A stretch of DNA of 42,413 nt. Origin: Gnetum montanum (lineage: Eukaryota; Streptophyta; Gnetopsida; Gnetales; Gnetaceae). The stretch spans positions 1 through 42,413 of the forward strand of contig MNCI01021037.1 of assembly GCA_015680685.1 (NCBI GenBank). The letters run 5' to 3'. Made by a program: the position numbers and the translations under genes. Shown here piece after piece: positions 32,201 to 42,230 of this stretch; the stretch's first letter is position 1; each line of letters begins with the position of its first letter. The notes under the pieces are model-generated. The model did no database searches and was not told where the DNA came from. It worked only from the letters and a program-made list of their open reading frames with translations.

Positions 32201-34792
32201 GCTAGGAAGGTGGCCCACCTTAATCTAGTCAGTAATGACATGCGTTAACATAATCATATGTGTTGAGCTTGGTGTTTGGTTTGAAAGGAGATCTGAAGCC
32301 TTAATTGATGGGGAGGCGTTCAAAGGTTCAACCACTTGTGGTTGTGAGGGCTTGGTTGGACTATTGGTTCTAAAGAAAGGTCTTCTCTTCATATGGTTGT
32401 CAGAACTAGCAGCAGGTTAAAGATTTACAACCCTCATGGCATTGCATTAATGCGGTTGAGCAGGGAGTTTCCCCTGCATTGTGGGAGCGGGTGGTAATGG
32501 AGCTATCGATGTGAGAGTTGCAGATGGATTTGGAGGATGGTATGTCTGTGGGTTATCTCCCCTAGGAGAAGGAGTCCTATAATACTCCTAAGCTTGGTAG
32601 TGATGTTGTGGTGTCACGTGACCAACAAAGTCACGTGGAGAGATTGGCTACTGCACATGGTAGCCATATGGATCCGATTGCTGGTAGGGGTATTGTTGCC
32701 TTGGTGGTGGCATCCCCCATGACTATGGGTATTGCCACTATTGGTGTTGCTCAATAGGTTGTGGCGAAGTTCCACTTGGATAATACATTAAAGGTTGGTG
32801 GAACTACCGTGGGTTACCTTGGAGATAAGGTAATCATCAGGGTGCTTGCTATTTGTCAAGTCATGGGTTGAGTGTGTACACCCCAGACTCCTATAGATGT
32901 GAGATTATTGGGCAACATCCCTTAGGATGGTCATATTGGCATATCTCACATCCACCATCATTGTCCATATCAAAATCCATAATCTCTTTGGTGATGGCCA
33001 TTTTACCCTTACCTTTGTTACGTGCATGATCCACTTCTCTCTTTTTGTTTTTGTCATAGTCACTACCTTGCTCCCTAGACTCTACGATTTTAAGAATAGT
33101 TGCAAACCTACTATCCAGGGAGTCCCACATATGGTCTACCTTTGCTGATACTTCGATTGTTAACTTTTGAAGTAGCATGGTTTTCCTATTCACCATCTCT
33201 TCGAGTGGTGACTCTTCCTCCTCCTCATAGAATCTCACTCCCCTTTTTTGAAGGGAAGGATCTTGGTTGTACTCTTCCGCACTTTCTCTCTTACATAGCT
33301 CCCCTTCTTCCTTGGCTACTTGCTCTAGCAATCTATGAACCTAATGAGACCTAAGCTCTAATAATATCCCTTGGGCATATGTTCCAAGGGTTCTCCTCAT
33401 TTTATGCCTAAGTCCATTTATGAGATGGCATAGTTGATCCTGCTGCGAATAACCATGGCTCGGGCAACGATGTAACAGTGCATAATAACAGCCCATGGAA
33501 GTATCCAAGGGTTCATGATTTTCCTTCTTCCATCCTTGAATCTACTTTCACAAGTTAGACACTCAGGAGTACATTTGATACTTATCATTAAATAGTTATA
33601 GCATCATACTCCATCTCCGAATGGATTCCGGTTCTAAGGACCAGTACCAGCTTTCCGCTTCTTTCACTACTGTCCTTGGGAATAACTTTAGTTTCTACCA
33701 TTCTTTTTCTATGTTCTACAAGGCACATGCATCATGGAATTCTTGTAGGTGATTTTTATAATCAGCGTTGTATCCCCCCTCAAACTGTGGGATGTCATTC
33801 ATGTCTAACCTCTTCATCCTACTATCTTTTTAGTGCCTTGTGGGAACTCTTATGGCCTCCATTATATCCAACATGCTTCTGGTTGCGAGTAGGGGTTCTT
33901 CATGGTCATCTCATTCACAACATCTGTGATGTCTACATGGTTCCCTAATCTCCCTTCTTCCATGCCTTAATTCCTTAGATTACCCTCATCCCCATTCTCG
34001 ACTGTTTTGTTGGTGTTTTTCACTTTGTTTATCTTTGTCCTCACAGTTAGGTTCTTTATGACTATGGCTAGATATCGAAGGAGAGGGTGAATGTGATGAT
34101 GAAGGTGAAGAAGAAGGAGAACCATCACCATGACAATGTTTCCTACCTTCTCTTCGGTGGTCTCAGCCTCAATCGTGATTACAATTAGAATGCTTGCCCT
34201 TATCATGTGTTTGTGTTCCCTTGTTGAACACTTCGTGTTCGTGGGGATCAAAACTAGGGTTGTGAATTGTGGAGTGGAGGTTATGATACACCACCTCCTA
34301 ACCATTTTTAGGAGGGGGAACATCATTTGGTGGGGAACCTGTTGAAGCAGGTTCACCACCCTCAATTTCTCTCAAGACATGCTAAGCGTTATGGGGCCAT
34401 TTACCCTTTGAGGATGTATGATATCTTTGCTATTGCAAGTCCCTTTGACGTTGCGCTTCTGTGGGATGGTAGTCCCTTGTGTCATGATTGCATGCAATGT
34501 ATTCTGCATATAACTGTGACATGCCTATTTGTGTGAGAGCACGAAGGAGCATGTTGGGGACTAATCAGTCTAGAGGAAACACTATGTTACCCTCCAAGTC
34601 TCTCCAACACAATTGTTCATCTTGATGGAGAATAAAGGTAAAGTCAGGTACATACTCATTGTGATGAATATATACCACATGGAACTATTGAGGAACTGGC
34701 GAATCTTGGTTACATGTGTTATGCCGCTGACTATCTCTTGTGTTAATCCTAGGTAGTAAAGTGCTTTTGTGTGAAGAAGAAGACATTTTCAT
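32201..34792 (-). pseudogene. gag: E3 gag
   Basis: A Met at 34792 (MKMSSSSHKSTLLPRIN) opens gag. Parts in order: NEYVPDFTFIL; DMNDIPQFEGGYNA preceded by an Asp/His/Arg tract and a Ser/Pro tract (SPSSSPSSSHSPSPS, about 34075-34120); capsid core LFPRTVVKEAESWYWSLEPE and NDKYQMYS (about 33570-33650); CPSHGYSQQDQLCHLINGL; then an open frame of 146 codons (33331-32891) with an acidic EEEEESPLEEM patch, a Lys-rich stretch and the knuckle CEICQYDHPKGCC (32911-32950). Between 32890 and 32200 lies a Pro/Gln/Tyr-rich linker to protease. Only a few stops, so less decayed than E1 or E2. Confidence 0.8.
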
Positions 34793-34911
34793 CTTGGTCT
34801 ATGAGCTATTTACTATTGTCTTATCTTTTCTTGATTAACCCTAAGGGTTCGTTCTAGCGTCCCAATGATGTGAATGATCTCCTATGTTCTACGTAGTGCA
34901 CAAACAACCAA

Positions 34912-34929
34912 GTCCTGGCAATGGTTCCA
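34912..34929 (-). other. Primer-binding site of E3, Asp-type
   Basis: Minus strand TGGAACCATTGCCAGGAC is one base from the LTR. It keeps CC.TTGCC.GG of the Athila-type site TGGCGCCGTTGCCGGGGA. Confidence 0.65.
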
Positions 34930-34930
34930 A

Positions 34931-35756
34931 TGATGAGTGGCAAGGTATCCCTACACTCAACCATATGAATACGAGCATTTCACATGCGATCTGGTCGAAC
35001 TCCAAGGACTAAGTGCTTACGCGCCTTAATGAAACACTTAAGGTTAGTCAATCATTATCTTCCCAAACTTACTTGTATTGTCATGGTTGTATGGTTAAGT
35101 AAGCTTGAGGTATATGATTTTTATAGCTTTTATCTTTTTAATGTCTTATGCTAATAGGGGAAGGTGAAGAGAACTAAGTGACTAACTTTCATTAACTATT
35201 CACTAACTACGTTCTAATTGTTCCTAACACCAATATCCATTCCCACTTGTCGCACACATCCTGAACCAGTGCAACGCTGCTGGGATTACCAAACACTAAT
35301 CATTACTGGGTTACCAAGCGCTACACACATGCTCGAAGCTATCATACTAAGTGTACTTAACTAGGAGAGTCAAGGGTTGAGAGAGATTAATTAACTAGAA
35401 AAGCATTTAAACATTCAACAATAATTAATTACTATTTAGCTTAGTCCATATGCTGCAAGGTTTATCATAAAGTTCATCTTTATTGTCATACACAAATGTG
35501 TGCTCAGGTACAATTTTCTCGAATAAAGATCCGTTCACTTTAAGACTCCTACTACAGGCACATGGAAATTATTCTAACTCTAGAATGGTAAAAATTCAAG
35601 AGTTTAGCTAAGGGTCTAAATCTAAGTGCCTAGAACAAGTAAAGTCGTCTCTTATTTATAGATAATAAGATGGGACACGATATCACGTATGCGATATTGT
35701 GGGGTGGACGCGATATCGCATACGTGATATCACATATGTGATATCGCGGCTCATCA
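34931..35756 (-). repeat. 5' LTR of E3
   Basis: 826 bases, same ends as the other copy. Minus-strand TATA box tataaataa at 35652-35660, with the palindrome cluster (35679-35745) just upstream of it in U3. Longer than the 3' LTR mainly because of that cluster. Confidence 0.95.
35679..35745 (-). repeat. GATATC palindrome cluster in the E3 LTR
   Basis: gatatcacgtatgcgatat (35679-35697) is exactly complementary to 35713-35731, a 19-bp stem with a 15-base loop. Overlapping it, 35726-35745 is a perfect 20-base palindrome (gatatcacat and its mirror). CpGs are retained here, unlike most of the window. Confidence 0.85.
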
Positions 35757-36090
35757 CATGGTTGGGAATTAAACATCTTTCCTTGGAGAAATTTAAGGAA
35801 AATGCATTTGGAGAGATAGAGAAGAAGAGAGTTTCATGCATTATATATAGTGATATAGGATGTAATTGCGTGTAGAAACTACGATCTATAAAAAGTACAT
35901 CCATCATAGCATGTAGGTAGTATGCAGAAGTGTCCAAAATTCAAAGGTGCCTCTATGCCATAGCCACAAAATAGGAGGGCACCCAATGGCTAATAGTTGA
36001 TTCTGATAACATCTCAATCATTTGCATGGAATCAACTAAGAGTCGAACAAGTGCCTATGTTGAAGGCATGAATGAGCTGAAGCAAGTTCA
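35757..36090 (+). pseudogene. pro: E2 protease, second part
   Basis: Continues the E2 reading after E3: LGIKHLSLEKFKENAFGEIE, then SCIIYSDIGCNCV, matching the E3 region FSLEISKENTFGKIEKNKVP. The linker to RT follows (QLFDDELDDTNWGELEIPKS). Confidence 0.7.
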
Positions 36091-37180
36091 TTAACAACTC
36101 TTTGATGATGAACTTGATGATACTAATTGGGGAGAGTTGGAAATCCCTAAAAGTTTCAAAAAAGAGTCCCTAAAGTTGAAAACTCTATTTGTAGGCATGG
36201 AATATGCTTTCCTAAATAATGGAAAACCTGTGATAATCAATGCCAACCTTACTCCTAAAAAGAAAGAGAAGTTGTTGAAGGTGGTCAACAAGTGTTCAAC
36301 AACCTTTTCTTGGTCATATCTTAACCTCATTGGGATTGATCATAGGATATGCCAACACCACATCTATACTGATCCTTCCATAAAGCTAAAGAGGTGGACA
36401 TAGTGGTGATTAAACCCCTAATTAAAGTATATTGTCAAAGAGGAGATTCAACAAATTCTCAAGATGGGGTTCATCTATCCAATTGCATATAGCGAGTGGG
36501 TTAGCCCACTTGTGGTCATGCCAAAGAAAGGTTGCAAGTGGAGGATTTGTATTAACTTTAGGTTGTTGAACATGGCAACATAAAAAGATCATTTTTTATT
36601 GCCATTTGTGGACTAGATGTTTGACATCATCTCTAAGCATTGCTACTACAACTTTCTAGATGGTTATAGTGGCTATAACCAAATTCAGATTACACTAGAA
36701 AATTAGGCCAAAATAACATTCACAAGTCCCTAGGGAACTTTTTCATATAGAAAGATGTCATTTGGTTTATGCAATTCCCCTACAACCTTCCAATGCCTTC
36801 TTCTTAGCATCTTTCAATAGTAGATTTGTAGTGGGATGGAAGTCTTCATGGATGACTTCTCCATCTATGGTGCTATATTTGAGCAAGTCATGAACCATCT
36901 TGAATAAGTGTTGAAAAGGTGTGTGGAGACCAACCTTCAGCTTAATTAGCAGGAGAGCCATCTAATAGTCTAGGAAGGTACTATTTTAGGGCATAGGATA
37001 TTACAAGTATAGATTGAGGTGGATCCTAAAAACATTAGGTTCATCCAAGAATTACCCATCAATTGAAAATTGTTAAAGATGTCTAGTCATTCCTTGGTCA
37101 CATTGGCTACTACCAATGAAATTCTAAGATTACTAAATCATTGGTGGAGCTGACAAAGAAATATTCTTTGTTCATATGGA
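36091..37180 (+). pseudogene. rt: E2 reverse transcriptase
   Basis: An open frame of 88 codons (36137-36403) carries the N-terminal block (LKTLFVGMEYAFLNNGKPVI, FSWSYLNLIGIDHRICQHHI). After it come PLVVMPKKGCKWRICINFRL, LDGYSGYNQIQITLE (about 36657-36700), MSFGLCNSPTTFQ (about 36757-36795) and VFMDDFSIYG (36842-36871), with the catalytic Asp pair at 36851-36856, then a C..TNLQLN and GHRI block of the thumb. The VFMDDFS.YG wording is typical of the Athila/Tat side of Ty3. RT copies element RNA into DNA in the particle. At least seven stops, mostly TAG, plus shifts show it is dead. Confidence 0.85.
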
Positions 37181-37660
37181 CTAAGAAATGTGAGAATTCA
37201 TTCTAGAACCTCAAGCAGAAGCTTGTAGAAACTCTAATTCTACAAGCATTTGACTAGTCTAGAACCTTCCACATTATCAAGGATGCATCAAATTATGGCT
37301 TGGAAGCTATGATCACAGAGTTGGATGATGAGAAATGTCCTTACTACATACACTATGTGAGCTAAAGCATTGTGGGTGCACAACTGAACTACATCACAAC
37401 AAAAAAGGAATTGATGATGGTGGTGCATGCCTTGGAAAAATGTAGGCACTATGTGCTTGGATACAAAGAATTTATGCATACAAACCATAATGCAATCTTC
37501 TTCCTAATGAAAAAATTGATGGTAAGCCCCTATTTCATATGGTGAATTATGATCTTATAGGAATTCGATCTTATAATGATAGATAGAAAAGGAATTAAGA
37601 ATGTGGTCATTAACCACTTGTCTCAGTGGAGATGGAACAACAAAGAGAAGAAGAGCCTAC
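37181..37660 (+). pseudogene. rnh: E2 RNase H
   Basis: DASNYGLEAMI (about 37283-37315) holds the first catalytic Asp. GAQLNYITTKKELMMVVHAL (about 37375-37435) holds the Glu motif (T.KEL), and HTNHNAIFFLMKK replaces the usual TDH.AL..L. The end reads FDLMIDRKGIKNVVINHLSQ, the family's D..GS.N.VADHLSR. RNase H removes RNA from the hybrid. The second Asp (TDH to TNH) is lost. Confidence 0.8.
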
Positions 37661-38992
37661 TTTCTAATCAATTTCCTAATGAAATCCTCTTTGCTTGTAC
37701 TATAAATAAATAATTTCCCACTAAACCTAACTAGTATGATGGCATCCTCACTTATCTTATCACTCAAGAGATGCCACAAGAGTTGGACCACAAGAAGAAA
37801 TAATAGTTTCTTCATCAAGCCAAATACTTCATGGAGATTAATGGACACCTTTATAAGGTGGGTGCTGATGGCTTGGTTTATTGGTGTGTTCCTGATGCTA
37901 ATTAACTATGCATTCTCCAAGATGCTCATAAGGATCCTTGTGGTGGCCACTATGCTTGGAGATGCACGACCATTAAGATTTTGATGGTAGGGTATTACTG
38001 GCCAACACTCTTCAAGGACACTCACCAATTTGTCTGCTCTTGTGAATGCTGTCAATGGAATGATGGGATGACCACTCAAATAAAGGTACCTCAATAGTGG
38101 AACCAACCACTGGAACCCTTCAACATTTGGGGCATTGATTTCATGGGTTCCATCACATCCATGTTAAATGGAAAGGTGTACATCATAGTCACTATTGACT
38201 ATTGTATGAAATGGGTAGAAGCAGTAATTGTTACCAACTGTACATCCTCTATAGCTATTTGGTTTGTACAAAAAAATGTTGTAAATATTTTTGGAGTGCC
38301 ATGTGCACTAATTTTTTATAATGAGACTTACTTTACAGGCATCACCTTTCAAAAGCTCATGAAATGCTTGGGGGTTGAACACAAATTAACAACACCTTAC
38401 CACCCCTAAGCCAATAGTCAAGTAAGGCTAACAAATAGGAAAATCACTAATATCTTAACTAGAATAATTAGCAAATATAGGAGAGACTGAAGCACCAAAC
38501 TTAATGATGTCCTTTGGGCCTACTTCTTAACATGGAAAGTCCCTGTAGGCTACTCTTCCTCTGAGCTAGTGTATGGAAAATTGCCAACTCTTTCTATTCA
38601 ATCAAAGCTCTGTATACTTTCAATAGCCTATGATCTTGATCTTGACCTTAGCCTAGCATAGAAAGAAAGACTAATCAACCTTAATGTGCTAGATGAGAAT
38701 CGATTGATGGCCCTATGCTTGAATAAAGTGCACAAAGCATTCAACAAGCAATTCCATGACCTCAAAATAAGGAAAGTAATGTTTTAACCTAGAGATCAGG
38801 TTCTTTATTGGAACACCACATATGTGCCACAAAGAACTAAGTTCCAAAGGTTGTGGGAAGGACCTTATATCATTTATGAAACCTTTCCTTTTGAGACCAT
38901 GTTGATCTACAAACTTGAAAGCCCAAACAAAAAATTACTAGTCAACAAGTTAGACCTTTCCATGAGCTCAAAAGAGCAACACCTCTTTAGAT
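37661..38992 (+). pseudogene. int: E2 integrase
   Basis: Zinc domain HKDPCGGHYA with YYWPTLFKDTHQFVCSCECC (about 37925-38055). Catalytic core: WGIDFMG with Asp at 38137-38139. The second Asp of the D,D35E set is changed to Tyr (38317-38319, IFYNETYF for ISDNGTHF) and the Glu to Arg (38425-38427), though the 35-residue spacing is kept. C-terminal part: HDLKIRKVMF.PRDQVLYWN, KFQRLWEGPYIIYETFP and a final LESPNKKLLVNKLDLS. Integrase joins element DNA to the host chromosome. This copy could not. Confidence 0.85.
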
Positions 38993-40636
38993 GAACATCC
39001 TCTCTCAATATTTTGGGTCTCCTCCTTTCAACTTAATCGTGGTAGAGGTGGCCATCCATGCTAAATAGTTAAAGTGGCTCTTCAATTTTTCCACCTTTTT
39101 ATTTTATACTTTTTTTTTTTACACTTTTCTTGTTTTTTACATTTTTTGTTTTATATCATCTTTAGTACATTTTAACTTTCTTGAATGTTTCAAAATTTCT
39201 TGTATATTTTACTTTATTTTGGTATGTTTTTCTTATGTTTGTTTTCTTATCCTTTATTACCAACAAGACATAGTGTTGTTGTAGCTGCAATTGATGGTGG
39301 TTTGTACTTAATGTTTTTGATTGCTAATTTTTGGATTCTATTTTTGAATTTTGGTATTGATAACTAAGATATGGTTTCTTTTTCATGGAACATGTAGTGA
39401 GTCCACATCATCCATCCATCCACAAAACTCTATGGTGTTACTTGTTTTGGAAATATGAGGTCCCTTCCTAAATATGAACTTTAATGAACTTGTGATCTTG
39501 GTAATTTCAAAACTTAGGAAGGATTCAATGGATTGCTAAGGGTGTGATTGAAAGGGAATTTGATGCTCTCTGTACTTGCCTACTCCCTTGAGTGCATGAG
39601 TGTTTTCATGGATTTGTTACTATTCTGTCGTCGACCAATAAAAGAAAGTTAAAGTCATTACATGGTGTGGTTCCCATCTAAAAATCCATAAAAACATAAA
39701 ACCAAAAAAATGATGGGATTTCAAAGCACATCAATTAGACTCAATAACGAGCTACAAATACTAGTTATGAGACTAGAAAGATATGTTATCCATGCCTAAA
39801 GGTCCTCTCTAATTAAGGCCCTTTCTCACTTCCTACTTCTCTTTTCTTCTTAATAAGGAATAGTGATTGATTAGTTGGAGCATTCTTGTGTCTCAAAGGA
39901 GTGGACTTATCTTAGAGTATCAATGTGAAGTTACTAGAAGTGGTTGGTTTTGATCTAGACTAAGGATGGACTTTATTGGGTCCTTTAACCACAAAATCCA
40001 CAAGGGACTTCATGTGATCATGATCTATAACTCCATTCCTCTCTTTCTCTCTCTCATTCACCAATGCTTTCCATAATTCACCTCATTGCTAGTTTTCCAT
40101 GTCTTTTTCAATGTCTTAGTTTGATGTATCAAAATTCTTAGGTTGATTCTTCTAAGATTAGGACCTTAACTTTCCATAACCATTAATCAATTGTGGGGTC
40201 CACAGACTCCTTGGTTTGAGGATATGCAAGGGCAAAAAGAGCATGAGCNTAACCTAAAAACTCCTTTTTGTAAATAATATAAGCCCTCTTCATGCATTTC
40301 ATCATGTTCATGACATTTTTGTCTCTCCAAGGACTTCAATTTCATGCTCAAATGCCTATTTTTCAAATTTTAAATGTGAAAAATTTTCTCTATGGGCTCT
40401 GTTAATGGGATCTCTTATACAGAGCCCCTACATAAATGAGACCCCATCGATGCATGATAACAATTCTATAAATACGCATTCACACTTTGCCATTTTTCAC
40501 ATTTAAGCTCAAACAAGGGGGAAGTTTTTGAATTTTTTGGAGCCCAAAACCTTCCAACAGCCATAACTTCAAAACTATTTGTCTGATTAACCCTGCTCTT
40601 TACTCCTATAGCTACTAGAGGTAAGCTCTTGGTCAT
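38993..40636 (+). other. E2 3' noncoding region
   Basis: Homologous to the E3 3' region until about 40250. The shared part includes ggtggccat, a T-rich stretch (39085-39260), a tgagtccacatcatccatcc block and a ggatttgatg block near 39560. A short hydrophobic open frame at 39185-39367 is probably chance. A 9-base hairpin gggctctgt/acagagccc is at 40394-40402 and 40419-40427. An ambiguous base is at 40249. No 3' LTR follows. The region ends at the 21-base duplication. Confidence 0.7.
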
Positions 40637-40678
40637 GGGCACAACTAAAGTACACCAGGGCACAACTAAAGTACACCA
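40637..40678. repeat. 21-bp exact tandem duplication at the E2/E5 junction
   Basis: gggcacaactaaagtacacca occurs twice head to tail (40637-40657 and 40658-40678). The second copy leads directly into the E5 RNase H frame, AQLKYT being encoded by the repeat. Confidence 0.9.
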
Positions 40679-40925
40679 TAATAGAAAAGGAGCTGATTGT
40701 TGTGGTATATGTGCTTGAGAATTTTAGACATTCTATGCTCGAGTATCAAATCTATGTCCATACTAATCATAGTGCTATCGAATTTCTCATGAATAAACCA
40801 ACAGTTAGTCCTAGAGTGATTAGATAACTTGTTATCCTTCAAGAATTTGACATTATGATGATCAATAAAAAGGGCACATAAGATGTGGTAGCCAATCATC
40901 TATCAAGATTAAAGTGGGATGCCTA
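40660..40925 (+). pseudogene. rnh: E5 RNase H, C-terminal half
   Basis: QLKYTIIEKELIVVVYVLEN (Glu of KEL kept), HTNHSAIEFLMNK, then a VSPRVIR block, LQEFDIMMINKKGT, and VVANHLSRLKWD, with the H-L-S end of the domain. The first catalytic Asp lies upstream and is absent. Two stops in the segment. Confidence 0.75.
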
Positions 40926-42230
40926 AGATCAAATAGAACCTTTATCTAACCAGTTCCCCAATGAGAACCTCTTTATTAAAATAGTAAAAGTTGTGAGTTC
41001 AACAAGGAAGCCATAGATCATATAATATTTAACCTATCTATCAAGATAAGAGCTTCCTACTAAATGGAGTAAGAAATAATGTTAACAATTCCTTCATAGA
41101 GTGAAAAGATATATGGAAATCAATGGCAATCTATACAAGATTTGTGTAGATGGGCTAGTCAAATGGTGTGTGCTAGAATGTGATCAACAAAGAGTCTTAC
41201 ATGAAACCCATGAAGATCCATGTGGTGGCCACTACACAGGGCATAGAATGACACTCAAATTGATGATGACAAGCTACTTTTGGCCTACCTTATTCAAAGA
41301 TGCCCATACTTTTGCATAATATTATCTACGATGCTAAAGAGATGGAGGAATTATGGCCAAATATGAAGAGCCACAATAATGGATACAACCACTTGAACCT
41401 TTTGACATATTGGGAATTGATTTTATGGGGCCCATAACACCGATGTCAAATGGAAAAGGATACATAATTATGACTATGGATTACTATATAAAGTGGACTG
41501 AGGTAATAGCATTAAAAGACTGTACAACAAAGACAGCTACCAAATTTTTCCAATAACATGTGATGAATAGATTTGGAGTATTAAGAATGCTCATTTCAGA
41601 TAATGGGACTCACTTCACTGGTGCTACATTTAAAAAGCTCATTCAACAACTTAGGGTGAACCATAAGCTAATAATACCATATCATTCCCAAGAAAATGAT
41701 CAAGTCGAAGTTACTAACCAAGGAATTACTAGGATACTTACTAGGACAGTTAGTAGGTTTAGAAAGGACTGGAGCACTAAATTGAATGATGCTCTATGGG
41801 TGTATAGGACATCCTAGAAACTACCTATAGAGTATTCACCATATGATTTAGTTTATGACAAGTTTCCAATGCTCCCAATCTAGGCAGAGCTCCACACTCT
41901 AGCTACTTCTAGTGAACTTGACATTGATCTTAATTTAGCCCAAAAATAACATCTCATGAATCTAAATATTTAGATAAAGACATGCTCATAGCACTCATGA
42001 GTAATGAATTCCACAAATATTACTCCAAAATTCAACATGACACATGGATAAAGCAAGTAACTATACAACTAGATGATAAGGTCCTTTACTATAATCCTAA
42101 TCATTTATCCTAAAAAGCCAAATTTCACACACTTTGGGAGGGACTATACATTGTTCAAGCCACTTATCCATCTAGTTCCTTACATATCTACCACCCATCA
42201 TATCCACATAAGCTCATTCTTGCTAACATC
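40926..42230 (+). pseudogene. int: E5 integrase
   Basis: An open frame at 41101-41319 carries the zinc domain HEDPCGGHYTGHRMTLKLMM and YFWPTLFKDAHTF (the second Cys pair is damaged after it). The core has GIDFMGPITPMS with Asp at 41419-41421, ISDNGTHFTGATF with Asp at 41599-41601 and QVEVTNQGITRIL with Glu at 41707-41709, 35 residues after the second Asp. So the D,D35E centre is intact, partly inside an open frame (41560-41817). The C-terminal domain (41820-42230) is shifted and stopped. Not functional as a whole. Confidence 0.8.

Larger units (their letters stand above)
28662..35756 (-). mobile_element. E3: nested Athila-like element with both LTRs, no RT-integrase
   Basis: LTRs at 28662-29440 and 34931-35756 both run TGATGAG..CTCATCA. 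CATGG precedes the left and follows the right (28657-28661 and 35757-35761), a perfect target duplication. The interior on the minus strand has an Asp-type primer site, gag and protease, then jumps to the last residues of integrase and a 1.9-kb 3' noncoding region ending in atgggggta next to the LTR. Relative to E2 about 2.8 kb (RT, RNase H, integrase) is absent. It inserted into the protease of E2 in the opposite direction. In sampled stretches the LTRs differ at about 8 bases in 100, nearly all transitions. Confidence 0.95.
24722..40636 (+). mobile_element. E2: Athila-like Ty3 element, interrupted by E3, 3' LTR missing
   Basis: In order on the plus strand: 5' LTR (24722-25584), Asp-type primer site, gag, protease, [E3 insertion 28662-35756], rest of protease, RT, RNase H, integrase and 1.6 kb of 3' noncoding sequence. 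The RT motif set (LDGYSGYNQ, FGLCN, VFMDDFS.YG) and tRNA-Asp-like primer site match the Athila branch. It has numerous stops, a mutated integrase centre and no 3' LTR before it runs into E5 at 40637. Taking E3 out leaves a normal-sized element interior. No env-like ORF is evident after integrase. Confidence 0.85.
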
